From positions 1-20,679 of the forward strand of contig CAIUHT010001083.1 in assembly GCA_903898975.1 (NCBI GenBank): 20,679 nt of DNA. Direction: 5' to 3'. Below the pieces are notes generated by a model. It had not been told where the DNA came from, did no database searches, and saw only the letters and a list, made by a program, of their open reading frames with translations. Origin of the DNA: an uncultured Planctomycetaceae bacterium (GTDB taxonomy: Bacteria > Planctomycetota > Planctomycetia > Planctomycetales > Planctomycetaceae). Numbering within the stretch: position 1 is the first letter of the stretch; every line of letters begins with the position of its first letter. The position numbers and the translations under genes were made by a program. Below, piece by piece: positions 1 to 7,690 of the stretch.

Positions 1-773
1 ATCCGGTCGAACACCGTTTTCAGCTCGTTGACCAGCGCGATGTTCACCGCCCGGTAGGTGTTCTCGAGAATCTTGCACGCCTCGGCGACTTCCATCGATG
101 ACACCCCCACCACCTTGGGGACAGCCATCTCGTAGAGGGCGACCGAGACCGCCTGCGATTCGGCGTCGAAGCCCCCCACCACCTTCGGGATGTTCGACGT
201 CGAGAAGTTGGGGTTGCCCGGATCTTCCCGCTCGGGGCTGTAACCGAGGAAGAAGTCGGTCCCCGCCTTCAGGCCCGAACCGGCCTCCAGCAGTGGCTTT
301 AAGACCTCAAACGTGGTCCCCGGGTAGGTGGTGCTCTCGAGCACCACCAGCTGGCCGCGACGCAGGTAGGGGGCCAGCGCGATCCCGGTCTTCTCGATGA
401 AGCTGAGGTCGGGCTCGCGGTAGGCGTTCAGCGGAGTCGGGACGCAGATCGAAACGGTGTCGACGTCGGCCATCCGCGCGAAGTCGGTGGTCGGGACAAA
501 CCGCCCGTCCGCCATCAGTTCTTTGACCCGCGCCTCGGAAATATGGCCGATGTAGCTCCGCCCCGCCGTCAGGCTGTCGACCTTCCGCCGGTCCACATCG
601 AACCCGACGACCCGGAACCCCTTCTGGTGAAACAGGTTCGCCAGCGGGAGTCCCACGTAGCCCAGCCCCACCACGCCAATCACCGCCTGCCTGGCTTTGA
701 GTTTCTCGAGCAGTTGGATGTGCAGCGCGGAGTAATTGCCCAGGTTGCCAGACACGGGGGTCATCGTCGACAT
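1..773 (-). CDS. wbpA: UDP-N-acetylglucosamine 6-dehydrogenase (WbpA type), 3' part missing
   Basis: NAD-dependent nucleotide-sugar 6-dehydrogenase that would oxidise UDP-GlcNAc (or a close UDP-hexose) to the uronic acid for surface polysaccharide synthesis in the cytoplasm. The 257 visible residues show the Rossmann motif GVVGLGYVGLP (G36, G38, G41), then VPTPLNAYREPDLS, ESTTYPGTT and FFLGYSPEREDPGNPNFS, which are characteristic of the WbpA/TviB subgroup rather than UDP-glucose dehydrogenase. The central helix KILENTYRAVNIALVNEL has the conserved K234 and N238. The frame is still open at base 1, so the C-terminal domain with the catalytic Cys motif lies outside the window. The ATG at 773 is the first of two near each other (the other is at 764); neither has a clear Shine-Dalgarno. 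Substrate is inferred from subgroup motifs only. The two GT4 genes at 3787 and 6202 support a glycan role. Confidence 0.93.
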   Translation of the reverse strand, partial: MSTMTPVSGNLGNYSALHIQLLEKLKARQAVIGVVGLGYVGLPLANLFHQKGFRVVGFDVDRRKVDSLTAGRSYIGHISEARVKELMADGRFVPTTDFARMADVDTVSICVPTPLNAYREPDLSFIEKTGIALAPYLRRGQLVVLESTTYPGTTFEVLKPLLEAGSGLKAGTDFFLGYSPEREDPGNPNFSTSNIPKVVGGFDAESQAVSVALYEMAVPKVVGVSSMEVAEACKILENTYRAVNIALVNELKTVFDR

Positions 774-869
774 GGTGCGGTAGAGAAAGGTCAGCCCAAC
801 ACCACTCGGATCAATCCGGGTTTGGGCAGAGATCAGGCCACCTCGATGAGGCCATTGTGTGGGATTCAG

Positions 870-875
870 AGTATA
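870..875 (-). promoter_or_regulatory. candidate -10 box upstream of the nucleotide-sugar dehydrogenase
   Basis: Read on the minus strand this is TATACT, five of six matches to the sigma-70 -10 consensus, inside the palindrome AGTATACT. It lies about 95 bases before the ATG at 773. No good -35 box is found 16-18 bases upstream, so this is only a candidate. Confidence 0.22.
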
Positions 876-996
876 CTCCGAACCAGCTCTTCGGGATATC
901 CCCGACCTGTGAATAATGCTTGAATTCAGCGGTGAACCTCGCTTGGCCCGTGTAATCTGGCCAGCGGGAAAAACTGCTTCAGCCGCGCTAATCTTC

Positions 997-1024
997 GCCG
1001 TCATGCCCGAGCCGTCATGCCCTC
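997..1024. repeat. 14-bp direct duplication
   Basis: GCCGTCATGCCCGA at 997-1010 is followed immediately by GCCGTCATGCCCTC at 1011-1024. Twelve of 14 positions are identical. It lies in non-coding DNA and may be a replication-slippage product. Confidence 0.75.
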
Positions 1025-1098
1025 GTCGGCGTGGTCTCCGCCTGACCACTCCCGGCACGCTCAAAAATCTTTCCTCGAGCCGAGATTCCTGTCCTCTG

Positions 1099-1194
1099 CG
1101 GCACGGTGGAACCACGGCACGGTGGAACCACGGCACGGTGGAACCATGGCAGGCAGCAGCCACGGCACGGAGGATCCACGGCAGGCAGGAACCA
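1099..1194. repeat. 16-bp tandem array, six units
   Basis: Consensus unit CGGCACGGTGGAACCA. Units run 1099-1114, 1115-1130, 1131-1146 (three identical copies), then 1147-1162, 1163-1178 and 1179-1194 (diverged copies that keep the 16-bp register exactly). The period is not a multiple of three and no real gene covers it. Each junction of intact units makes the dyad GTGG-AA-CCAC. It is too short and lacks the spacer/repeat structure of a CRISPR. Confidence 0.95.
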
Positions 1195-1556
1195 CGGCGG
1201 GGGGCCACCCCCCCTGTGCGGCGGGGGACATTTTTTCGCCGGGTCATCTCCTCCCCGCAGGCTCCGCGTCAGCTCACGCCCTTTTCGCGGCAGAGTGCCC
1301 GGGTCCGGCGAATGGCGGTTCCAGACACTGGCGGGAGAAGCGGCGACCGGCATTCCCCGCCACGTCCGACCTCCGCCGCAGGATCCGCAGTGACGCAGAA
1401 CCGATCCAGCTTTCCCAAGCGGTATTCGAAGAGCGATCGGACCAACCCCGCCCGGAAAGCGGACTGATTTGCCCTCCCACCCCTGGGTGCGATCGCCTCG
1501 ACTGCGATCTCTGCGAATGCGACACGATTCGCTCGTTTCGCTTCAACCGCGTTTCG

Positions 1557-2444
1557 CTACGACTGGGGGTGTCCCGGGCCCCCCTGGCCCCACGGCAGCG
1601 GCATGGTCGGTGGCTTTCTGTGCAGGTCTTGCCGCTGGTCCTTCGGCCGGGCGTGCCAGTACTCCACGAACGCCAGCAACTGCCTGACCGCTTCCCGCCA
1701 GGCCCGCTCCCCCTTCTCCTTGCTCGCCAGCGCCGCCGCCCCCAAGACCCCCGTCTGACTGTAGCTGCTGGTCCACGACACCACCGTCGACGGTCCCGCC
1801 GCAAACAGATCGACCCAGTTGAACGGGTTCCCCTCGCGGTTGAACGAGATCTCGCCACTGGCAATCAACTCCTTCCGCACACTCCCCTCATCGAGGTAGA
1901 GGTACAGCGAGGTCTCCAGCTCGCAGGCATGCGAACAACCCCCGGGAAAGGGACTTTCCCGCCAACTGGGCAAAAACTGCTTGTCGACCGTCAGCAGATT
2001 CCACCAGGCGGTCACCACGCATTCGGCGTCGGTTTCCACATTCGCCCGGCGGGCCGCCAGGTCGAGATTCGGCATGTTCGACCCATGCCCGTTCAGCAGC
2101 AGGATCTTCTTGAAGCCGTGGTAGGCCAGCGACTTCACCACGTCCAGCACATGCTCGATGAACGTGCTGTAGTTCGAGTTGATGGTCCCGGGGAAATCCA
2201 TCACGTGCCCGGTGTACCCGTACGTGATCGAAGGCAACACCAGGATCTTCTGCGGTAACTGCTCTCCCGCCCCCCGGGCGATCCCGACCGGGCAGACAAT
2301 GTCGACATCGAGGGGGAGGTGCGGGCCGTGCTGCTCAATCGACCCGCACGGCACAATGCACACCTTTCCCAGGTCAACCGCATCGTTGATCTCGGGCCAC
2401 GTCAGCTTTTCGTACCGGTACTCCGTCGCCGCCCGACTGGTCAT
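1557..2444 (-). CDS. creatininase-family metal-dependent amidohydrolase
   Basis: A 295-residue cytoplasmic protein of the creatininase / creatinine amidohydrolase superfamily, whose members hydrolyse cyclic or peptide amide bonds with two divalent metals. The expected metal-binding segments are present: GSIEQHGPHLPLDVD (E37, H39, D48), NGHGSN (H120) and HACELETS (E177 region). The family also includes the mycofactocin peptidase MftE and formamide hydrolases of nucleotide pathways, so the substrate cannot be named. The C-terminal 20 or so residues are Pro/Gly-rich and probably unstructured. The ATG start is well supported by GAGGAG at 2453-2458 with an 8-base spacer. No substrate-revealing partner gene is adjacent. 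The OmpH-like gene lies 318 bases upstream on the same strand. Confidence 0.9.
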   Translation of the reverse strand: MTSRAATEYRYEKLTWPEINDAVDLGKVCIVPCGSIEQHGPHLPLDVDIVCPVGIARGAGEQLPQKILVLPSITYGYTGHVMDFPGTINSNYSTFIEHVLDVVKSLAYHGFKKILLLNGHGSNMPNLDLAARRANVETDAECVVTAWWNLLTVDKQFLPSWRESPFPGGCSHACELETSLYLYLDEGSVRKELIASGEISFNREGNPFNWVDLFAAGPSTVVSWTSSYSQTGVLGAAALASKEKGERAWREAVRQLLAFVEYWHARPKDQRQDLHRKPPTMPLPWGQGGPGHPQS

Positions 2445-2762
2445 CGCGTCCGCTCCTCAAAGGAATCCGCAGTCCGTTCACTCGTCCTCGTGGGGAACCG
2501 TGACCCCCGCGAGACCACTCGTCTCGCACGCCCCACACCAGGTCGCCTGCCTTGCGGCCCAGGCGCCGGCACGTCCCGCCAGGTGACTGTCGCGACACCA
2601 CGCCGGGCGCCGCGCGACCAATTGGCCGGCAGGCTCTCGACACTCGCTCCCCGCGCTCGCTGGTCGCAGAGCCCGCCGCTCGCAACGGTCCTGGCACTCG
2701 ACAACCGGGCCCGCTCCGCGTCGATGGCGCAGACCGCCTGGTGAGGCCTGTCGATCAGGGCC
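2445..2762. other. 318-bp non-coding interval
   Basis: It holds the GAGGAG ribosome-binding site of the creatininase gene (2453-2458). Beyond that I see no gene, tandem repeat or clear terminator. The remaining short open frames are Arg/Pro/Ala-rich and unrecognised. Confidence 0.6.
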
Positions 2763-3419
2763 TCAGTTCGCCGCCGCTGCGGTGCCGTCGCCGCTCTCCA
2801 GTTCGCCATCGGGGGGAACCGTCGGGCTGTCGGACAGGGGGGCGGGTGCCGGGCCTCCCGCGCGCTTCAGTTTCGCCACCACGGCTTCGGTCAGATCAAC
2901 CGCCGGGTTGACCGTCAGCAGCAGCACCTCGTTCTTCGGGATGACAATGCTCAAACCCCGCTGGTCGGCGATCTCCCGCAGCACGGGCCGCGTCTCTTCG
3001 CGGAATTCAGCGATCAGCCGGGCGCGGTGCTGGGCCAGCAGGCGGTCAGCCTCAGCTTTCTTTTCCCGCAGTTTCTGCACCATCTTGGCCCGAGTCTGCA
3101 GCAGTTCCTTCTGGGCGTTCGCCGCAGGCTTGCCCCCTTCCGTCTCCTCTTCCAGCTGCTCGTTTTCCTGGGCCAGCCGGCGGTTCATCGCCGCCTGCAG
3201 TTCCGTGATTTCCCGGGACAGTTCGGCGACCTTGCGGCCCGCGCTCTGCTGCATCTGCGTGTCGCGTCCAATCGCTTTCGCGACTGCATCGAGATCGACC
3301 ACTCCCACGCCTCCCGACGTGGTGGTGGGGGTCGATTGACGCCCGCAGCCGCACAGTTCCAGACAGCCCAGCGCCAGCCAGACCAGCCCCAGTTTCCACC
3401 CCAGTCGATGCGTTGGCAT
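2763..3419 (-). CDS. OmpH/Skp-like periplasmic chaperone domain lipoprotein
   Basis: A 218-residue exported protein resembling the OmpH/Skp family, whose trimeric coiled-coil members hold unfolded outer-membrane proteins in the periplasm. A signal peptide (about residues 5-22) ends in LELCGCG, giving a plausible lipobox cysteine at 23 or 25. Then comes GVVDLDAVAKAIG, a typical OmpH opening strand. A long charged coiled coil (about 50-150) follows, and then IVIPKNEVLLL and VDLTEAVVAKL, the usual OmpH closing strand and helix. The last 25 residues are Pro/Gly/Ala-rich. I prefer the ATG at 3419 over an in-frame upstream codon at 3467 because AAGGGAG (3425-3431) sits 5 bases before it and the signal peptide then starts correctly. 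Lipidation of an Skp-type domain is unlike proteobacterial Skp, which is soluble. It could be any OmpH-fold protein, so a chaperone role is inference. Confidence 0.8.
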   Translation of the reverse strand: MPTHRLGWKLGLVWLALGCLELCGCGRQSTPTTTSGGVGVVDLDAVAKAIGRDTQMQQSAGRKVAELSREITELQAAMNRRLAQENEQLEEETEGGKPAANAQKELLQTRAKMVQKLREKKAEADRLLAQHRARLIAEFREETRPVLREIADQRGLSIVIPKNEVLLLTVNPAVDLTEAVVAKLKRAGGPAPAPLSDSPTVPPDGELESGDGTAAAAN

Positions 3420-3786
3420 GCATGCTCCCTTGGTCGTAAGCGTCCAGCGATCCCTCGCGACCGCCACAGCCCAAGTCGGCCGCCAGGCGGGGCGGAACCG
3501 TAGCCGAAACGGCCAAACAGGGTAAAGACAGCTTTGCGGTCGCCGGGCCAGTCGCCCGGTCGCTCAGCCTCGCCGTCCCCCCGGCGCACCACTTTGCCCC
3601 ACTCGCCCGCCGACCCGATCTTTTCCGGATTTCGAGGGGGTGCTAGAGTCCCGCCCCCTGCGGGCCGGGTTTCACCCTTGGGGAACTGAGTGGAAGGCTG
3701 TGGTTGGAAAGCTGTGACCGTCGTCTCCCGGATCTCCCGCTGCCAGGCGAAACTGCGGGACTCGGGATTTGTTGAGGACTCCTCCG
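3420..3786. other. divergent intergenic region between lipoprotein and GT4 gene
   Basis: These 367 bases must hold the promoters for both the minus-strand OmpH-like gene and the plus-strand glycosyltransferase. On the plus strand TTTTCC, a 17-base spacer and TAGAGT occur around 3623-3651, a weak sigma-70-like pair ahead of the GT4 gene. A small hairpin (CCCGC-CCCCT-GCGGG) follows just after. No open frame here looks like a gene. Confidence 0.5.
3774..3778 (+). promoter_or_regulatory. ribosome-binding site selecting a TTG start
   Basis: GAGGA with an 8-base spacer before the TTG at 3787. Two in-frame TTG codons at 3769 and 3772 lie before or overlap this motif, so the site favours the third TTG. 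The protein then begins directly with the first beta strand of the GT-B fold. Confidence 0.6.
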
Positions 3787-5106
3787 TTGCGCACAATCTA
3801 CCTCGACTGCACCCGCACGTTTCAGACGCATGTGCACACTGGCATCGAGCGGATGGTCTCGGGTCTGCTGCATGCCGCGCCGCAGTTGGCCGAGCAGTTC
3901 CAGGTCCGCTGCCAGCCCCTGGTGTTCCGCACCGCGACCGGGTTCGAGCCCCTCACCCCCCAGATGGTGACCGACCGGTTTCGCCCCCGCGATCCCCACG
4001 CCCCGGCACGCGTTTCCTGGAAGCAGAAACTCCGCCGCCAGGTCGACCGCGTCGGCCTCATGGAAGTGGCCCGCAGCACCCGGAATGTGTTTGACGCCAC
4101 AGCCGAGACGGTGCTGGCCCCCGTCCGCGGCTGTTTCCCCCCGCGGGTTGAGTTCCAGCCGGGCGACCTGATGGTGCTGCTCGACGTCAACGTGAGGTCG
4201 CATTACTGGCCCGATCTGCACCGCGCCCGGCGGGCGGGTGCCGAGATCTGCCAGTGCGTCTGCGATCTCATTCCCCTCAGCCATCCCGAGGCGGTCGACG
4301 GGGGAGTCGTCCGCGATTTCACCCGCTGGTGGCGGAATGTCACAGCGGTCTGCGGCTCTTACATCTGCATCTCGCAGGCGACCTGGCGCGAGGTGCAGTC
4401 GCACCTGCCCCCCGGGTCGGAGGGAGTTCGCGGCACCTCGTTTCGCCTGGGCGTCGGCCTCGACAAGATGAGCGGACAGGTCGCCCCCCGGGCCGAACTT
4501 CAAGCCGCCTTCCAGCAGCCCCCCACGCGGCCCGTCTATCTCACCGTGGGGATGATGTCGCCCCGCAAGAATCATGCGCTGGCCCTCGATGCGCTCGAGC
4601 GGCTGTGGCCTGACCCCGACGGTCCCGCGCTGGTCATCGTCGGGAAGTTTGGCTGGCGGTGCGAAGAGGTCGCCCGCCGGATCAGGCAGCATCCCGAGTT
4701 GAACCGCCGGCTGTTCTGGTTCGAATCGGTCACCGATGACGAACTCGACTATTGCTACCGCCACGCGACCGCCACGCTCAGCACGTCGTTCGCCGAGGGA
4801 TTCAACCTGCCGATCGTCGAATCGCTCAGCCGGGGGACCCCGATGATCGCCACCGACATCCCCACCCATCGCGAGGTGGGGGGGCGGTTCGCGACGTACT
4901 TCCCCGTGCACGATGCGGCGGCCCTGGCGGCGGTGTTGCGGGATCCCGAATTGGCCCGGGCGCGCCAGCAGGTGCGACCGGCCCGGGAATTCGCCTGGCC
5001 CGATTGGACGGGGAGCACCCACGAGTTTCTGCAGCGCCTGGGCGAACTCTCCCGGGGCGTCGCAGCCGCCAGCCCGGAGGTGCGTCCTTTGGCCCGCGCG
5101 GCGTAA
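3787..5106 (+). CDS. GT4-family glycosyltransferase
   Basis: A 439-residue cytoplasmic or membrane-associated GT-B fold retaining glycosyltransferase of family GT4, transferring a sugar from a nucleotide donor. The N-terminal domain opens with RTIYLDCTRTF and HTGIERMVSGLL, the acceptor-side start common in polysaccharide GT4 enzymes. The C-terminal Rossmann domain shows LTVGMMSPRKNHALALDAL (donor-binding strand and loop), then FAEGFNLPIVESLSRGTP with the EX7E pair E337/E345, and ATDIPTHREVGG. Length is usual for the family. The start is a TTG chosen from the ribosome-binding site at 3774; no ATG is available near the N-terminus. The tail after residue 425 is Ala/Pro-rich. Donor and acceptor sugars cannot be read. 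The second GT4 gene downstream and the nucleotide-sugar dehydrogenase suggest shared work on a surface glycan. Confidence 0.9.
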   Translation: MRTIYLDCTRTFQTHVHTGIERMVSGLLHAAPQLAEQFQVRCQPLVFRTATGFEPLTPQMVTDRFRPRDPHAPARVSWKQKLRRQVDRVGLMEVARSTRNVFDATAETVLAPVRGCFPPRVEFQPGDLMVLLDVNVRSHYWPDLHRARRAGAEICQCVCDLIPLSHPEAVDGGVVRDFTRWWRNVTAVCGSYICISQATWREVQSHLPPGSEGVRGTSFRLGVGLDKMSGQVAPRAELQAAFQQPPTRPVYLTVGMMSPRKNHALALDALERLWPDPDGPALVIVGKFGWRCEEVARRIRQHPELNRRLFWFESVTDDELDYCYRHATATLSTSFAEGFNLPIVESLSRGTPMIATDIPTHREVGGRFATYFPVHDAAALAAVLRDPELARARQQVRPAREFAWPDWTGSTHEFLQRLGELSRGVAAASPEVRPLARAA

Positions 5107-5389
5107 CCAGGTCAGGCCCCGATTGTTGCGCGAGTGGCAGACGCAGGTCCCTCACAACCGAGAGGCGGCGCAGGACCCCGGTGAATGGCAAGCGGGGAGC
5201 CAGGAGCGAGCGGCGGGCGGTGGTTCCTATTGAGGGAAATGGTCAAACCTGACAGACTCCGGCCGCCATGTTCCCGGGAAATGAGCCGGCGGCCCCCGTG
5301 CGGGGGTTGCGGCGGGCTCTGGGGGGCGTGGGCGGGCGATTCCCGACGCCAGGCGTCGGGAAGTCCCCCTGGAACAATCGGGTGCTGAA
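5107..5389. other. intergenic spacer with palindromes
   Basis: No gene is seen. It holds the self-complementary TTCCCGGGAA near 5273-5282, a CCCCC-GTGC-GGGGG hairpin at 5293-5306, and the perfect palindrome at 5340-5362. None is followed by a T run, so intrinsic termination of the upstream GT4 gene is not demonstrated. Confidence 0.55.
5340..5362. repeat. perfect 23-bp inverted repeat
   Basis: Eleven-base arms TTCCCGACGCC and GGCGTCGGGAA flank a single central A at 5351. It ends 27 bases before the GTG start of the small lipoprotein at 5390. It could be an operator for a dimeric regulator, a leader hairpin, or one copy of a dispersed palindromic element; only one copy is seen here. Confidence 0.85.
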
Positions 5390-5959
5390 GTGAAGGGACT
5401 CCACAAGCGGTGGCTGGTGTGCCTGGGCCTGCTGGTCTGCAGCCTGGCCGGGTGTGCGACCGCCCGCCCGGTGGCCCGTTCGAACCCGGTCTTTGTGCGG
5501 GCGAACAACCCCGACATGGTCTGGGACACCACCGTGGACGTGGTGCACGATTACTTCGCAATCGCCCGCGAAAACCGCACGCTTGGCAGCCAGCCTGGGG
5601 TGATCGAAACCGAGTACAAGGTCGGTGCCAGTGTGCTCGAGCCCTGGCAACAGGACTCGCAGGGGCTCGAAAGCCGGGTGGAAAGCACGCTGCAGTCGAT
5701 CCGCCGGCGGGCCGTGGTGAACGTGACCCCCGCCGAGGGGGGCTACTACATCGCCGTCGAGGTGGTGAAAGAACTGGAAGATGCCCCGGGAGCGCTGGGG
5801 CAGTCGGCCTCGTCGGCGACCTTCCAGCAGACCAACCCCCTGCGGCGCGATCTCGATTTGGTGGTCGGGCAGTCGGCCCCCCAGGGGTGGATCCTGCTGG
5901 GCCGCGATGAATTGCTTGAGGCGGAACTGCTCGGCCGGTTGCAGGCGGCTTTCCCCTAG
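5390..5959 (+). CDS. small lipoprotein of unknown function
   Basis: A 189-residue predicted lipoprotein; I do not recognise a characterised family. A basic n-region (KGLHKR), a hydrophobic core and the canonical lipobox LAGC (Cys22) are clear, so it should be exported and lipid-anchored. The mature part reads as one compact alpha/beta domain: NNPDMVWDTTVDVVHDYF, then alternating strand-like stretches (VIETEYKVG, RRRAVVNVTPAEGGYYIAVEVV). Glu and Trp are frequent and there are no repeats. The start is a GTG with no strong Shine-Dalgarno, chosen because the signal peptide begins there. It sits between two GT4 genes on the same strand (gaps of 283 and 242 bases), so a part in envelope or glycan assembly is possible, but that is inference from position only. 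Confidence 0.82.
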   Translation: MKGLHKRWLVCLGLLVCSLAGCATARPVARSNPVFVRANNPDMVWDTTVDVVHDYFAIARENRTLGSQPGVIETEYKVGASVLEPWQQDSQGLESRVESTLQSIRRRAVVNVTPAEGGYYIAVEVVKELEDAPGALGQSASSATFQQTNPLRRDLDLVVGQSAPQGWILLGRDELLEAELLGRLQAAFP

Positions 5960-6201
5960 GGTGTTTGCCTGGGGAAAACTTCTGGCAGGCGAAATCGGGT
6001 TGATGAAAATTTCCATGCGTTCCCCGCGACCAGCCGGTGGGAATTGTCAGTGGGCGGTTCGCCCGGGTAGGATTTCGTCCTCCCGAATCGTGGCTCACCC
6101 GGGGCTGGGTGGCCCGGCGACATGCTTGGGTGTTCCGCGTCCTGGTCCGGTCTGCTCGATGGCTGACAGACCTCCGCTCGCCAGTTTTCAAGGTTGGGTC
6201 T

Positions 6202-7446
6202 GTGGTTCCCTTCGAGTCGACTAAAGACCGCCCCCACGTGCTGGTGCTGTCTTCGGTGTTCCCCTCGCAGGTGGACGCGACCGTGGGACCGTTCGTCAAA
6301 GAGCGGGTCGCCGCCGTGCAGCGCACCGGCCGCTGGGAGATGCGGGTGGTCGCTCCCACGCCGTATGTTCCCCCGCTTCCCTTCGGTCCCGAACGCTGGC
6401 GGACCATGGCCCGCTACCCCCGGGAAGAGGTCCTCGAGGGCTTGTCCATCGAGCGTCCCCGCTACCCGCTGGTCCCCAAGCTGGGTGGGTATTTCCACGA
6501 CGACCTGATGTACTGGACCATCCGGGGGCAGATCGGGCGGATCCATCGCGAGTGGGGCATCTCGCTCATCGACTCGCATTTCGTCTATCCCGATGGCGTG
6601 GTCGCCGTCCGGCTTGCCCGGGACCTGGGGGTCCCGGTCGTGCTCACCTCCCGGGGCGGGGATATTCTCCAGCAGGGGAAGGAATGGCGGGTGAGCGATC
6701 GGATTCGCTGGGCCCACCGGCACGGTTCGCAGTTCGTGGCGCTCAGCGAGGAACTCGCCGCGGCGATGCGCGACCTCGACGCCCCTCCCGATCGTCTCAC
6801 CGTGATCTCCAACGGTGTCGACCTCCAGAAATACCGTCCCATCCCCCGCGACCAGGCGCGACGCGAACTGGGGCTCGATCTGGCCGTTCCGCTCATCGTC
6901 GGGGTGGGGGCCCTGCAGGAACGCAAGGGCTACCACGTCGCCGTCCAGGCACTGCCGGAACTACGCCGCAGGGTCCCCCAGGCGACCCTGGCAATTGTCG
7001 GGGGGATCGCCCGTCACGGCGAGGATTACAGCCGCCAGATCGAAGAGAGCATCCAGCAGACCGGCATGCAGCAGGCGGTGATCATGGCCGGGCGGAAAAA
7101 CCCCGAGGAACTCTATCGGTGGTACAGTGCCGCCGATCTGTTCCTGCTGCTGTCGTCCCGCGAAGGGTCCCCCAACGCCGCCATGGAAGCACTGGCCTGC
7201 GGGACCCCCATGGTCGCAACCCCGGTGGGGAGCGTGCCCCAGATCATGACCTGCCAGGACCTGGGCCTCATGCTGAAGGATCGCTCGGTCCCCGAAGTGA
7301 CCCGCGGCCTCAGCGAGGCCCTTGGACGCACCTGGGACCGCCAGGCAATTCGGCACTGGGCCGAGCAGAACTCCTGGGAAGGAGTCGCCGCCCGCGTCAA
7401 CGAGGTCTTCGATAAAGCCCTCGCCGGCCCCCCCGCCAGACGTTGA
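6202..7446 (+). CDS. GT4-family glycosyltransferase (second copy, different subgroup)
   Basis: A 414-residue GT-B glycosyltransferase of family GT4. Visible landmarks are PHVLVLSSVFPSQVDATVGPF (first strand and acceptor loop), LIDSHFVYPDGVVAVRLA, LTSRGGDI, VISNGVDLQKY, VGVGALQERKGYHVAVQAL, and SSREGSPNAAMEALACGTP with the EX7E pair E321/E329, followed by ATPVGSVPQIM. It is only distantly similar to the other GT4 gene in this window, so it probably acts on a different linkage. I chose the GTG at 6202 because AAGG lies 8 bases upstream and the GT-B fold starts immediately after. The frame is open further upstream to a GTG at 6037, which would add 55 residues rich in Arg and Trp that do not look like the family. 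Substrate unknown. Confidence 0.88.
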   Translation: MVPFESTKDRPHVLVLSSVFPSQVDATVGPFVKERVAAVQRTGRWEMRVVAPTPYVPPLPFGPERWRTMARYPREEVLEGLSIERPRYPLVPKLGGYFHDDLMYWTIRGQIGRIHREWGISLIDSHFVYPDGVVAVRLARDLGVPVVLTSRGGDILQQGKEWRVSDRIRWAHRHGSQFVALSEELAAAMRDLDAPPDRLTVISNGVDLQKYRPIPRDQARRELGLDLAVPLIVGVGALQERKGYHVAVQALPELRRRVPQATLAIVGGIARHGEDYSRQIEESIQQTGMQQAVIMAGRKNPEELYRWYSAADLFLLLSSREGSPNAAMEALACGTPMVATPVGSVPQIMTCQDLGLMLKDRSVPEVTRGLSEALGRTWDRQAIRHWAEQNSWEGVAARVNEVFDKALAGPPARR

Positions 7447-7690
7447 CCTGACGTCTCGGCCCTCGGACCGAAGCAGCACAGGCCAAGCAGGACGAGCCCT
7501 GCGCGCACGTGGACCAATGACGCTGGCCTCGTGCCCCCCGCATGTCAGGCTCGCTCGCCAACCGTCTTCGAAACCCGCGCAGACCGCCAGGGCGACTTTC
7601 CCGATGGGCAGCACCCATCGCATCGCACATTCGGTCAAATCGCGTGGGACTCCCTCTGGGCCGGGCTCCCCCACGGCCGATGCTCCCAGC
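7447..7690. other. convergent intergenic region
   Basis: The second GT4 gene (plus) and the ceramidase-fold gene (minus) end towards each other here. A hairpin lies at 7602-7620, but no U-tract terminator is visible on either strand. No gene is supported. Confidence 0.5.
7602..7620. terminator. hairpin between convergent genes
   Basis: Perfect 7-bp stem CGATGGG / CCCATCG with a 5-base loop CAGCA. Its place between two convergent stop codons suits a bidirectional terminator or transcript-end stabiliser. Lack of a T run on either side leaves this uncertain. Confidence 0.3.

Larger units (their letters stand above)
774..1556. other. 783-bp non-coding interval with tandem repeats
   Basis: No open frame here has a recognisable protein or codon pattern. 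Several frames are open across it, but their translations are Arg/Pro/Gly-rich and no family is recognised. It contains a 14-bp direct duplication at 997-1024 (GCCGTCATGCCC core twice), the six-unit 16-bp array at 1099-1194, and a G/C-run segment (1195-1240) that could fold into hairpins but has no convincing terminator. It separates the creatininase stop codon (1557) from the dehydrogenase start (773) on the same strand, so these two genes probably have separate promoters. Confidence 0.7.

Noticed and set aside
1099..1194. CRISPR array
   Set aside because: Units are only 16 bp and directly adjacent with no unique spacers, and no cas gene is near. The same applies to 15299-15382.
1017..2258. 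Plus-strand open frame spanning the 16-bp array and the creatininase gene
   Set aside because: It translates the repeat array and the antisense of a clear creatininase-family gene, and has no ribosome-binding site or domain.
3643..5022. Minus-strand open frame opposite the first GT4 gene
   Set aside because: Gly/His/Arg-rich translation without motifs; the plus strand has GT4 motifs including EX7E.
5293..5306. Intrinsic terminator after the first GT4 gene
   Set aside because: The CCCCC-GTGC-GGGGG stem is short, 187 bases past the stop codon, and not followed by a T run.
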